Origin: Ascaris suum
Lineage: Eukaryota > Nematoda > Chromadorea > Rhabditida > Ascarididae
Length of the DNA stretch: 64,000 nucleotides
Direction of reading: 5' to 3'
Assembly (NCBI GenBank): GCA_013433145.1
Contig: CM024186.1
Span: 1,116,001 to 1,180,000, forward strand
Positions 1 through 14,067 of the stretch are shown here, in pieces (within the stretch, counting starts at the first letter, position 1; each line of letters begins with the position of its first letter). The notes below the pieces were generated by a model. It had not been told where the DNA came from, did not search any database, and was given only the letters and a program-made list of their open reading frames with translations. The translations under genes were made by a program, and so were the position numbers.

Positions 1-448
1 ATCTTCGAACCCAGGAGTTCGACCTCACATATTCTGATGTGCAACCTTCCAAAGTTAAACTATTCACTTAAATCGTTTCCACTTCAAAAGTCTCACTCAA
101 CGCTCTCTATGAGCGACATCAAAGGTAAAAAAAAATACCGCAAGGACACCTTCTACTGATGAGTTCACGGGATAAAGCGATTACTCGATGAAATATGAAC
201 GTTGGCAAACACCGAAGATGATAAATGAAAAGCGAATTAGTCGCCTAATAATTCGGATACAGTTAAAAACTACGGTAAAATGTCTCAGATTTCTTGACAT
301 ATTCCCTTCGATCCTAGTCAATGCAAAATCTGGGGATCCCATTCCATTGCTCTATCGATCTCGAAAAATTTTTTCATCGAAGGAAATAGGTGCACCACGT
401 ATTTCTAGAAAAAAAAAAACACTAGGGAAGGTGCCAATAAAGACTTAC

Positions 449-1545
449 CTGCAAACAGGTAATCATTCCTTTTATCGCTTACAAGTGGTAAATCAATAAA
501 GGTAAGGCGATTAGTACTAAAACAATAAATAAAAAATTAGTCAATCAACGAACCTAACATGAAAAATGAAAAACAATCAACAAGTAACATAAAAATTAAT
601 ATACTCACTTTTCGCTATGTCTAAGATTACCAACTGCAATTGCTGTAATTGGACTATTGAATCGTCCGCCACATTTCGATACCTCCGTATGATCGGTCGT
701 AAAGAAAACCACCTAAATATATGAAAAAAATTACTTTCAATAATAACCAAACAAATTTATATACATGGTACATAATACGGATCTCATTTTTCCTGCTATT
801 ATATCGCAGTAATCGAGTAATATTATTCCCTAGAATAATAGATAATAAAAGAATATCTTTATTTTTCTATTCCTCACCATATAATCATTATTGAGCGATA
901 TTCGCAGCAAAAACTTCAAATCGTCCTTGGGATGAAATGACTGTAAAATTAATGCCCAACCAAAAGGATGAAGGAAATTAAAGGAAACTTCCCATATTTT
1001 GTATGCAAGATGACTATAAGGACTTCTGAATATAGGCGGCACATAGAGTACGCAATAGCCCGCCAACTATAATGGTGCCTTTAAACTACGCTTGCAATTC
1101 TATAGCACAAATTCGACTGGGACAGGATAAATGCCCTACAAATGGCAAATCATGGGTGGCCCATTAGCAGGATAAAGCCAAACCTTAATAAGAAATACTG
1201 GTGGCGCATATGGCTGAGGAAAAAAACCCTATACACTGCTAAAAAAGATTACATGATCATAAGAAAAAAATATATACAATTACTTTTAACTTGGATTTAG
1301 TTATCGCTAGCTGAATAGTTTCGAAATGAAAGTATCACTACTACTTCAACCTCATCAACAAATATATGACCCATAGAAAACTCCGAAATAAAAAAAATTC
1401 AAACCTCTCCATTGACTTTTCCAACGATGAAAAATGGTTGTTGCTGAGGTGAGACACCCATTACTGCACTAGACGAAGGACAGTTGAGGTGAGTGGCAAG
1501 GATCACTTTCGGGCAAAGAAATGCCCCTTGACGAAGTACCCGCAT
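449..1545 (-). CDS. Unidentified beta-propeller-like protein, N-terminal exons (BBS2- or ITFG2-like?)
   Basis: Three minus-strand exons join in frame: 1545-1405 (ATG start, 47 codons, donor after GAG), 712-609 (after a TATATTTAG acceptor) and 516-449 (after a TTGTTTTAG acceptor). Phases 0, 2 and 1 agree at each junction. A fourth exon may start at 404 after a T-rich TTTTTCTAG acceptor, giving a 44-base intron; its phase-1 frame reads EIRGAPISFDEK and then meets a stop. The protein has repeated hydrophobic strands such as FFIVGKVNGEVVFF and SPITAIAVGNL, typical of WD/FG-GAP propeller blades. From memory the order of strands recalls the N-terminus of BBS2, a BBSome subunit, or ITFG2, but identity is low and I do not assign it. 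The start codon is the first ATG in the exon and could be internal. The gene may continue beyond the left edge. Confidence 0.45.
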
Positions 1546-1568
1546 TTCGATCTTCGATTCACCTAACA

Positions 1569-1619
1569 CGCAGCGCCCTCATTAAACGACCCAATCGGAT
1601 GCGTTCATACGGCGCTGCG
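1569..1619. repeat. GC-rich inverted repeat
   Basis: Arms CGCAGCGCC (1569-1577) and GGCGCTGCG (1611-1619) are perfect reverse complements around a 33-base loop. It lies just upstream of the ATG of the propeller-like gene. Confidence 0.6.
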
Positions 1620-1878
1620 AACCCAACACACGTTGATCCTATGTGCCAAACACTCTACAAATAATGCCTGAGGCAATTCAACGACATTCAAATCGTCGCG
1701 TCGGATGGTACCGTGTACATCGGCTCATCCAGGATGGTTTCATTTATGAGAATGGTCCTACCTGATAACGCCACTGCCTAGAAAGAACAGTTTCGAGAAG
1801 AATATTTAATGGCCATTATATCAAAAGATCTTAAAATTTTCCACACGGTACTAAAATATTTCTGAAACAGGTCGCACA

Positions 1879-1889
1879 CCCCCCCCCCC
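1879..1889. repeat. C homopolymer, 11 bp
   Basis: Uninterrupted run of 11 C in an otherwise AT-rich spacer. Confidence 0.95.
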
Positions 1890-3521
1890 ACACTCTTCAA
1901 GGCCATCAAATTCCACGGTTTTTAGTGTGGCTTACACGAGACAGGTCTGCAAAACTACCATGTCGCCACCATTTGCCCCCTCCGAATGCGTAATAAAAAG
2001 AGGACAGGGTCGGTACGCCCTACGTGCCTTCTTCGCCCAATCTACACACCAGTAACTGAACTACTGACCTGAACGGCAATGCTACCATCGCCACCACATT
2101 CAAAACGATGCTCGATAAGATATTTTCTGACCTGAATAATATTATTAAGGTCAGGACCCTCATCATATATCACTATATCACCGCTACCACTTTTCTTCCA
2201 CAGCAGTGTATGTCGCATTTTGCATTCATGCCTTTGAAAATGCCTCGTGATGTATACACCACCATACCTGCAGTTCCCCTCATAAGCAATCATCGAATGC
2301 ATTCGTCATGTACCGTACTTTCCTGCTCATAACCCCAGGGGGTTATAGCACTCGAAACTTTTCATAAAAGATATGCACATGAAAGCTTCTAAACCAAGGA
2401 ATACGCCATAAATTAATGCGTAACTTGTGCGATTAATGAATGAAGTTAATTCAATACCGAACAAATGTTCCCAATAGTCGAATATTTAACCAACGGATTC
2501 TAGAAGTGAACTGGGAAATGTGGATTGTATCAACTATTGCACACCAAAAAGCTTTCATCACTGAAATTTTTCCGGAACAAGCCGGTCAAGAAAGCGGAAC
2601 AAACCGGATCCGTATACAACTCCCTCACAAGAATTCTTCCGGAATGATATTCACCTCTTTCATCACCTCGCACTTCGATCATGATGGGTATATGAGTGCA
2701 TTATAGGAGGAGAACAACAACGAGCCTTCTAGACCACTCCTCTTCCTCCCTCTTCCCCCTAACTTTGTATTTAAAAAAATCACAATCCAATCAAGAATTA
2801 CAATTAAATTGCCTACTAATCAGGTTAACTTTGATACAAGCGTAGTGCCCTCATACGGGGAATAACGATGAACTCAATACCCGATACCGGATTAAGAATA
2901 CCTCTTCCTGAAAACAGAGCCCCTTCTTGACCGGAATGATTTGACCACATCGATATTTACCGGTAATTTACACAATAACGAAAAATCAAAGCAACTCTCC
3001 AAATGTCATATATTTTCCTAGGATCAGATCGCATCTTTATCACAACGTGAAAAACTTTCCCACTGTTTAGTTTAAGAAAGAAAAAAAAAAATCACAGTTA
3101 AACTATTAATAAAATCCTTTAAATAATTTTAAAAAAAAATATTCATAATTAAAATCAGACGATAAAAATTTGCATAAATGAGCGACTTTAAACGCTGATA
3201 AAGGAATTATCACTGATAACGAAATGCAATAGTGTTTATCAATAAATATTACGAAGCAGTGATAACAATTTTTAACGATTCATTTGCACCTCAAATTACC
3301 AATAATAATATATCTGCATTGATGTTTCCATCTAAATTGAAGGCATAACGATCCCTAAAAATGGTTTTACAATATCAGTGGAACAAAAATCACAAATTAT
3401 TGAAATCCGAAATGAGAGAGAAAGACAACTGCATATACAAACGAAAAAAAGTCAAAGAAGTTCCTGAAATTCGTAATTCCCACCCACATATAAGACCCCT
3501 ATTCTCCCCTCCCTGCCCCCT

Positions 3522-3537
3522 CCCCCCCCCCCCCCCC
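3522..3537. repeat. C homopolymer, 16 bp
   Basis: Uninterrupted run of 16 C at the end of a pyrimidine-rich patch that begins near 3495. Confidence 0.95.
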
Positions 3538-4534
3538 AACCTGTAGCAATTGATAAAGATAACTTCCAGAAAAAAAATGATAAGAACACAAAAATCGTCA
3601 AAGAAAATCACGAGGTGAAGAGAACAAGAACGAAAGAAAGATGCACTTTTCAATAATGAAGAGCACTGTGCATTTTAAAAATTAACGACGCAGATATTTC
3701 TAAGCTTAAAAAACAACATGCAAAAATCTTCGCAACTCAACAAACCAATGCTTAAACATCCAGGTGTATTGATTCCCACCTATGAAGGTAAGCGTCCCGG
3801 GATAATAGGCTTCATCCGAATGATAATTGTCACCGATCAATTAGACAAAAATCTCCCCCGAATTTTTAAAATATATGGAATGATTGAGTGCAACATGCGC
3901 TAAAGATCGAAAAAAAAAAGCTTATTTATTCTTGCTATAGAAGACTACACTAACACATCAATACTTGAGAATTCGACTCTTTCCACCTCAGAGAGCAATA
4001 TGCAAAAATCCTCCGAAAACAAAAAGAGATGGGAGAGGGGAAGAAAGAAGGAGAGCTGGGCTTAGCATACCTATACTTCTAGCCATCGCGAATTTTACCA
4101 TAGAAAATGATTCAACCTTATCTTTCGATTTACTCTTTACACAGATAACTCCCTCAAAAAAGAAAAGATTTTGATAATATAAGTAAAATACCGCAAATAA
4201 GGTTTTAACCATTTTAGTCTAGAAAACATATCTTAAAATGTGGAATTTTATACTTAAATAATTCTTACTGAAATTTTATCGAACTGATATTGGTAAATAA
4301 TTCATTAACCCAAAACCTAACCTTTAAACTCTTTAAAATTTGACCGCTGTAAACTTCCCAACCTTCACAGTTTAAGTTTTTATACCACCTTTACAATCTC
4401 GAAAACCATCGAAAAAAAGATTCGACAAGGTACTTATTACCTCTACCACCGTGACACATTAATATGCATAAACAACAAGGTAAACAAAGTAAACAATAAG
4501 GCAAGAAAGTAAGTACTACTACTCGCGGAAGTGG

Positions 4535-7500
4535 CTATGTGCTTGCAACATTCATATGCACATCACCATTCTCTTCCATCCTTTTCTTCTTCTTCCTATG
4601 ACGACGTTTCTTTACCAGTGAATCTTTATGAATCACAGGTTCGACAACTTTTCGTTTCTTCTTCTTTACCGATAGAGGATTGGGTCCGCTGATTTTCTTC
4701 TTTTTCCTCTTCTTCATTACTTCATCACCCATTATTTGCTTTCTGAGCGCTTTTATTGCGTCTAAGTCATCTTTCGGACGTTCCATTTCCTGCAAACTTC
4801 CCGCTGAAAATCTGAAAGGACCCCACCTGCCGGACGTACCGGACGAGAAAGGACACTCCGTTAGTCTCTTGAATACAACCAAGAAAAAATTCCAGTTTCA
4901 AGGAACTTTTCTAGGAAAACTGTGCTTGAGTTTTTAATGAAACTCTATAATAAAGAATAAAAATATTACCACAGAAACTTTACTGCTGCTTTCACTTCGC
5001 AAATTTTAATTTATTGCGACATCCCACCTATTTTATAACGATACTTCACCTCTTTGCGATAACACAACCAATCACCCACATCAGAAAAAAATAAAAAATA
5101 TATATACAATAAAACTGCATGAAATATTTTATATGGGAAAGTGAGTGCATAAGAAAAAAATGAAGAAAAAGATATCAGAAATTATCGGTATGCAATGATG
5201 ATCAATGTTACCGAACTAAAATATCAGCGCTATCATTCACCACTCCCAATGATCACAAGGTTTCCATTCAGCTTTTTAGTAAAATCAACAAATTTCAGGA
5301 CAACATCCTATCTCCCCTCACCCTCCTTCCCTATCAGCATATTATACAAATAAACTACCCATCAAACATCATACCTGAATTGTTGCATAGCAATGAATAT
5401 TCTGTAAAATGTCTCCAAATTTCAGCCAACTGAACAAATCGTACCAAATCGAACATTTAATAATATCTAACCACTCTATCGAAATAATTCAACAATTTAT
5501 AAATGGGAATAAAGTCACATACCTGCAATGTGGCAGTACTGACTCTCTCAATAAGAATCCCTTTATATTTAATAAATAATATCGGTGTGCCAGGAATCTG
5601 ACGCAATGAATCCGCCAATATATTATCCTTAAAAGGTTTACTCAGAGCGGTTTCTTTTTTAAACAACGAACGATTCGTTCTTCAAGAATCTCAACGCTGC
5701 TATACTTCTGTAAATATCGAATCAATTTCCCTTTTTAATGGCCGGATACTTCGGGTGTGGGTTCTCGAATGCACCGAACGGGAATCAGTCGAAGTACACC
5801 TCACGGTCGAGACCCTTCCCTCTCTCACACCTTCGCCCCCCCCCCCCTACCTTCACACCGGTATCCACAGGTAAACAGCGTACTTCTAAGACCAACTTCT
5901 CCCAGAAAATTTCAGAAAAAAACAAATCCCTTCTTACCAATCTCTAATTAAGCTTGGAGGGCAATTTAGTCCGTTTTAACAATTCTTGCTGCACAGTAGT
6001 AAAGTGAGTACATTTTCGAGGAGGAAACACGAATTCGAATGCAAAGACCGCAAATTATACAAAGCTGATATATTCCTTTTTGCCTCATTTTTAACTATCA
6101 TGACCACTGCTTGGAAAATTATAACGAGGGTCTGTGCCACTTTACTCAAAAACACTAAACGTTCACGAAGAAGATCACTCCTCAGAAATTTACGCCCCGA
6201 GGCAATGGAAAACAAGAAAAAGCTCAAATGACATTTCACCTGCTTGCAATTCCGTTGCAAACTATCCTTTTCCATCTACGGCCTAATCTCTATTCTTTCT
6301 TTCTTCCTTCGAATAGATATTCGAAATAAGGTAATAAAAAATTAAAATAAACTCAGCAATATGAGACATACCTGCGTTGCAATAAAATATTTCGTTCTAT
6401 TTTTCATTCGTCGTGCCATATGACGAAGACAATCCGATGCACTTCGCATAGGTTCATGTGGGCATTGAACAACCTTAAGCACTTAGCCTGCTTACCTACT
6501 CAATTCAAAAAAAACTCAGAAAAATGAGGCAGTTGTGGACAACAAAACAAATCGCATATTTATGATATCTTTGAAAAAACTACGAACTTAGGCTTGATCC
6601 AACTGATCCAGGTTGCAATATTCGAACCTTTTTTAAACTTTCTTTCACTTCCAATATATGGCATTAAAAAAAAATTTTTGCTCTTTTATATTTGGTGAAT
6701 TTATAATTACGATTAGGAATCTAATTAAAAAATCTCCTCTAAAAAATGAAAAAAATAAATAAATAGTAAAAAAAAATTTAAAAAAAGCAGAAAAAATTTT
6801 AAAAATTCAAAAAAAATAAAAATTCAACAAAAATTTTTAAAAAATTAAAGAATTAATAACACCCTAACAAAAAGCAGCATTCATTCCCTCAGAATTCAAG
6901 AACTCAAATCCACCGCCATCATTTAGGGACTCCCTCTCATCTCCTAAGAAACACATATTGACGTGATTGGGAAATGAAAGCAGGAAGATTTTAATCCCTC
7001 TTTCCATCAGTCTAACTGAAAAGAACTTCGCAACGATGGAATGAATAGCAAAAAATTAATCCGAACAACATAAATACTCTACATTGAAAAATGATACTGA
7101 AATATATTATACAGAGAAATATATCGTGTTCGCCTCAACTTTTCGACCTTATGCGGCGGGAATTACACGACTTTTATCTTTTAAAGTCATCGATCATATC
7201 TCAACCAATTTTCTGCTTATTTCATTTATCTCATATTCAAAAATATTTTCGATTTTTTCTCACCTGAAGAAAATTTTTACCCCATCTTACGGGTAGAAAT
7301 TATCATTGCTTGCCTCAGTTTCTTTCTGACATAAAATCTCTTCGCAATAGGAAATCAATTAAGACGATATAAAACGACTCTTCCCCAGAGAAATACGAGA
7401 AGAGATCATCAAATATTTTTCAAACTTCTCTCAACCTTCGATAAGAGAGCCCAAGCACATTATATGTAACTTCCGCTGAAATCTTCGAATTCGCTCCTAT

Positions 7501-9097
7501 TTTTTTCTGAATAACCTTTGGTTCCTTAGATTTCTGCATATTCTTTGATCCTGGATGACTTCACATATGCATATTCTTTCGTATATTTTTTTGCATATTC
7601 CCACTTTTTTACAAAAATTTGCATATTCCTAGAGCTTTCAAGTTTTCAAGTTTCATCTTCAAAGTTTTACAGTTAAAAAGTTTTTGAGGTTTTGGCCCAC
7701 TTTTTGAATTTCAATCTTAGATATACCTACTTAAAAGGCACGAACATTGCCCACTTTTAACAGATTCGACCATTGATGAGGTTACCGAAAAATCTGCCTA
7801 TCACCTTATTCTATCCAACTTATCTTAAGAGGAGTAACTATAACTGCTTTCTATTCAAATCTCTATTTTACGCAGTTATATGGGCAATCTATCAAACCGG
7901 CCAATAGAACTCTATAAAGCAAACTACCGCCATCCCCTCCATATCCCCTCCCTCGCCTCAAAACGTCCCTCACCACACAATCACGTCAACAGCATAAAAA
8001 CAGACTTCAGCTTATAAAACAGCTTCCGAATGAAACAGGAATTAGGGGACACCAAAGAAAACAACTTAGGCGAGTATCAGAACTGTGTTAACTTCATTTA
8101 AATTTACGCCTGCAATAATATTTCCTGATTTAAGCAGCAACATCACTTATTTAAATTTAAGCTTTAAGTTGTAAGTTGTAATAAAATGTAACGAAATGCT
8201 GAAAATCTCTCACCGTGAATTGTTTGCATATATGAAGAGCGCCATAAAGTGCCGATCCTAGTTGCTCTAACTCATGTAAAACGCATTTCGTCACACACAT
8301 CTCCACTTCCTGAAAGACAGAATACCCTCATGGAAAATATTCCTCTAAAATACGACATTTCTTTCTTATGGCCCCTTTTATTATGACATCGTCGTATCGT
8401 ATCATACTACCTCATATCGTATCTAAAGTATCATAAGCAACATCAGGCAAATTAACAACTAAAGTTATTTTTCTTGCCACGATGCTCATTTTATTATTAC
8501 TAGCAACCGAACAGCGGAATTTTATTTGAATTTCACATCGAAATAAATCAAAACAACATCCAGAAATAAGAAAAGAATAAACGGATCAAACGTTCTCCCT
8601 CCCTTCATTGATTAAAAACGATAATATTTCAAAGCAAATTTTTCAGTGGAAGTTCTTTTCCACTATTACTTGTCCATAAAAATATGAAAAACGCATTCTG
8701 TTTCCCATTTGGTGTTATCTTATTTTTGAATGAAGACATATCGCACTTTTTAGCTCCTACATTGCCAAACAAAATTAAATCTCTCTTCTCTCCAAAAAAA
8801 AGAGATAAAATCTCTTCCAAAGGCCTCAAAAAAAAAAGACGGAGAGAATTCGAATCCATAAAATAGAAAACAAAAGCTTCCTATCTCCAATCGAAAATAA
8901 AACTTTGCAATGAAAAAATCTCAATGAATTACCTCATTTAAATATTTCGGCATTTGTTCGCGAAGATTTATTTTATTTTTAAGCGCCGCCATAGCGAATG
9001 TACCATCGAGAAGAACACGAAACGGTGCTTCGAAACCAAAATTATAACGATAAACTGTGAGCACTCGTTGAGCTCTTTTATATCGTTTCACCTTCAT
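4535..9097 (-). CDS. utp23: UTP23, SSU-processome rRNA-processing factor (PIN-fold), complete
   Basis: Five exons, all phase 0: 9097-8933, 8309-8214, 6473-6372, 5627-5523 and 4789-4535 (TAG stop at 4535-4537). They total 240 aa; human UTP23 has 249. UTP23 is a nucleolar protein of the small-subunit processome that acts in early 18S rRNA maturation. The family is recognised by the N-terminal RYNFG and LLDGTF motifs (Asp31 in the PIN-like site), CVLHELEQLG (Glu68), a zinc site Cys83, Cys91, His93, Cys102, then ATQDN (Asp122) and the basic tail with KKISGPNPLS, which is nearly identical to human. PIN acidic positions and zinc ligands are kept. Exons 3 and 4 need acceptors ending TTAAG and TTTTAAG. 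The exon 5 acceptor TTTGCAG at 4790 is chosen because it keeps phase; a TTTTCAG 14 bases upstream would break it. The last 80 residues are Lys-rich, as expected for a nucleolar tail. Confidence 0.92.
5836..5847. repeat. C homopolymer, 12 bp
   Basis: Run of 12 C inside UTP23 intron 3. Confidence 0.95.
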
Positions 9098-9473
9098 TTA
9101 TTTGCAGCTTTTACCTGAATGATTCATTAATATTTCTACGAGGAATCGCCCATCGGGAAAATAGGGGGAAAAGGGGAGGGGAAATGGGGAGATCAGGAGA
9201 ATTTCCCATATTGTCAACAATTTGAATCTTTTAAGGCTCAATCTAAAGTTCCCTAATCAAGATCATTCGGTGCCAACTATGTGATCTCTGAATATTTTGA
9301 AGAACAGCTTTGAAAGTATGACAGCGTTGCCTTTCCCTTTATTCGTTCTCTGCCAATAGCGAATACCTTTTATAATTCACTTCTATTCGTTACATAAAAC
9401 TCTGCTGAAATACTCTATGATAACATAATTATCCACAGAACAATAATACAATAATCTTCCGAAAAATCATAAA

Positions 9474-9476
<3 letters not shown>

Positions 9477-9560
<84 letters not shown>
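9477..9560. repeat. (TA)n microsatellite, about 84 bp
   Basis: Uninterrupted TA dinucleotide tract between UTP23 and the NDUFAF8-like gene. Confidence 0.97.
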
Positions 9561-9561
<1 letters not shown>

Positions 9562-10228
9562 CTATAAATATTCCTCAAACTGTGAAAAGTTGAGGATTTA
9601 TCTCGTTCAAAGGAATACGGGACGAGGAGAAGAGAGTAACTGTACCTGTTGCTCGATTTAGTGTATCTATGACTAGGAAAATAAATCCCAATTGAAGGAT
9701 CTTATATTGCAAATAAACCGAATTTAAGGAGATATGTTACACCAACATTCCGTACTCTTGCAGCCTCTCTACTCGGATACACCAAAATTTACTCGAATGC
9801 TCCATAACTTCAAAATCATCCCCAGTCGAGAATCAAAAATCTGCCACCATCTCAATCCTCTCAACCCCAATCCTACCACTACAGACTAGAGTGATGTGTC
9901 GAATCAGATTATTCAATCCAGTATTATGTGGATGTAATGACATGACTCGATGGAATCTTATCGAAATAAATGAAAAAATGGTGCGATTCACTTGAATTTT
10001 AAAGCTCAAGTTCTAGAGTTGGATCACTATCGTCCTAAACCAAAGACCATGAAAATAATAGACTTAAATGGAGAGCAATTAAAACTTTTGCAGGTGTGCT
10101 TTAAATCTGATACGCTCGAATCACAACTTGGCCGCATGACCGTAATCGTGTTTGACTTACCTCAAAAACAGATCACAAATTAAATCACCTGTTTAAAAAG
10201 GTTAATTAATATTCAGTTCAGGACACGA

Positions 10229-11291
10229 CTATGCTGGCATATCAATGCAAAAATACCTCTAAAATTAATTAAAATGCCTACCTGATTTAGCAATATTTTA
10301 TTACTTGTATTGCTATCATCTACTTCCTAGTCTTTATTCATTTTCTCAATCTTCAATATCCTTTATTAAACGGATATAATGCCTCAAGGAGAGCACAGTG
10401 ATACTTTCAAACCAAAGAACTTAACTCACCTCTTTTTTGAAACACTTTAATAGGAGACTGAACTCTTTCTCGCAAGCCGATTTTGTTACTTTTTCGGCTT
10501 TTTCTGCAACACAACGACCGTAGTTCAACGCCTAAATAAATCAAATAATATAAAATTGGCTAATTCCATTTTTTTTTCCTTTGAGTCGGTTACTTTAACT
10601 ATATCTAGTGAGTTTTAAAAAAAAATCTATAGTGGATATTTATAAAAATTCACATGAATATTAATTATTCAAAAATTCGCCAAAAATATATTCAAATTCA
10701 AATATATTTAGCAAATCTAATATTAAAATTCAAATTCAATTTGTTCCCATTTTTTTTTTCTTTATTCACCACAAAATTCCTTCCATTAGACTGGGAAATT
10801 CGATTGGCATTTAATTTTGGAGTTCGATAGAAAGAGATTTATTGCGCTGACCGAAAGAAAATAAATTGAACCTGAGATGAGAAACCGGAAATAACTAAGA
10901 AAAAAAAATTTTTTTTTTCTTATTATGCAAAAAACAAGAATAGGTCATATATGGGATGGAATCTTGGCCCATCCCAAATGTACACACTCGGCCCTGAACA
11001 CCTGCAAAGTCTAAATGCGGTAATGGACACGATCTTATATTTTTATTTCCTCATAATACTGCCTTATGACTTTCAACGGCTAAGTTATTATTTTATTTAG
11101 TGGAATACCTGAGATGTTTTCGTTATGAGTCTGAAATATTGTTTAAAAAATCACATCTCGAATACGTAGGTAAACCATCTGAATGAAATATACGCCTGGG
11201 GTGCAGGTAAAGTGCAAACGGAAACGTTTACCTCCGGCGAACAATTGCTCAGGTAGATCGCGTATTTCAATAACCTTTGCTCATTAGGCAT
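10229..11291 (-). CDS. ndufaf8: NDUFAF8-like twin CX9C protein, complex I assembly factor
   Basis: Exon 1 (11291-11232, 20 codons) and exon 2 (10531-10430, 34 codons) join in phase 0. Together they give two CX9C motifs: CSPEALNYGRC, which spans the splice junction, and CEKEFSLLLKC. The YGRCV core and the C-E-F...CF spacing match human NDUFAF8 (C17orf89), a small intermembrane-space/matrix protein needed with NDUFAF5 to assemble respiratory complex I. Human length is 74 aa; these exons give 54. The donor after exon 2 (GAG then GTGAG) requires a further exon. The best candidate is 10258-10229: it follows an AATTTTAG acceptor, reads RYFCIDMPA and ends in TAG. That last exon is short and uncertain. 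The start ATG is supported by alignment and by an AG acceptor-like site 16 bases upstream. Such a small split gene is easily missed by gene finders. Confidence 0.75.
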
Positions 11292-11378
11292 TACCGTGCG
11301 TTAAACCTGCGAAGACACGTTTCTTTTCAATAACCGATCAACATTACATTATAAATATAAATATAAATATAAATAAAT

Positions 11379-13751
<2,373 letters not shown>

Positions 13752-14067
13752 TCAATATGTTCGGATGTATTTTCGGCAAAATGCATCAAATCCCCTCATC
13801 TAAAACTAATAATGGCATGACCCGACTTGATGCACTCTATCGTTCGCCAACCTCCGAATTCATTTTGGTCCTTGACGATTCCTATTTCCCATCAATAATT
13901 TACCTACCTGAGAAGGTAATTCTTCTGCCGAGATCAAACGTTTATTCAAAATGTCCAAATATATGACATTGATCCTCTTAAGCCACTCTAATGCTAATAA
14001 AGGCGGCAAATGACCTTTATCGAAAAAAAAAGCAGCGGTATTCCTAACTTCTTTTAAAGGAATATTT
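13752..14067 (-). CDS. Unidentified protein, C-terminal exons
   Basis: Two minus-strand exons. The first, 14067-13908, follows a GAATTCAG acceptor and ends CAG before GTAGGT. The second, 13799-13752, follows a TAGTTTTAG acceptor and ends in TGA. They join in phase 0 and give a 70-residue C-terminus that contains FFFDKGHLPPLLALEWLKRI and ends FDAFCRKYIRTY. Composition is protein-like (helical, amphipathic, few low-complexity stretches), but I do not recognise the family. The first exon needs two bases from an upstream exon that I did not find in 14068-15882. It lies between the NDUFAF8-like gene and PEX3 on the same strand. Confidence 0.45.

Larger units (their letters stand above)
1546..4534. 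other. No gene identified
   Basis: About 3 kb downstream of UTP23 with no exon chain that I can support. It holds C runs at 1879-1889 and 3522-3537, a GC-rich inverted repeat at 1569-1619 and scattered short open frames without splice support. The first few hundred bases below 4535 should hold the UTP23 3' UTR. Confidence 0.5.

Noticed and set aside
1..30. TTCGAACCC-like sequence at the window start, possible tRNA T-arm
   Set aside because: No D-arm, anticodon arm or acceptor stem could be fitted in the visible sequence.
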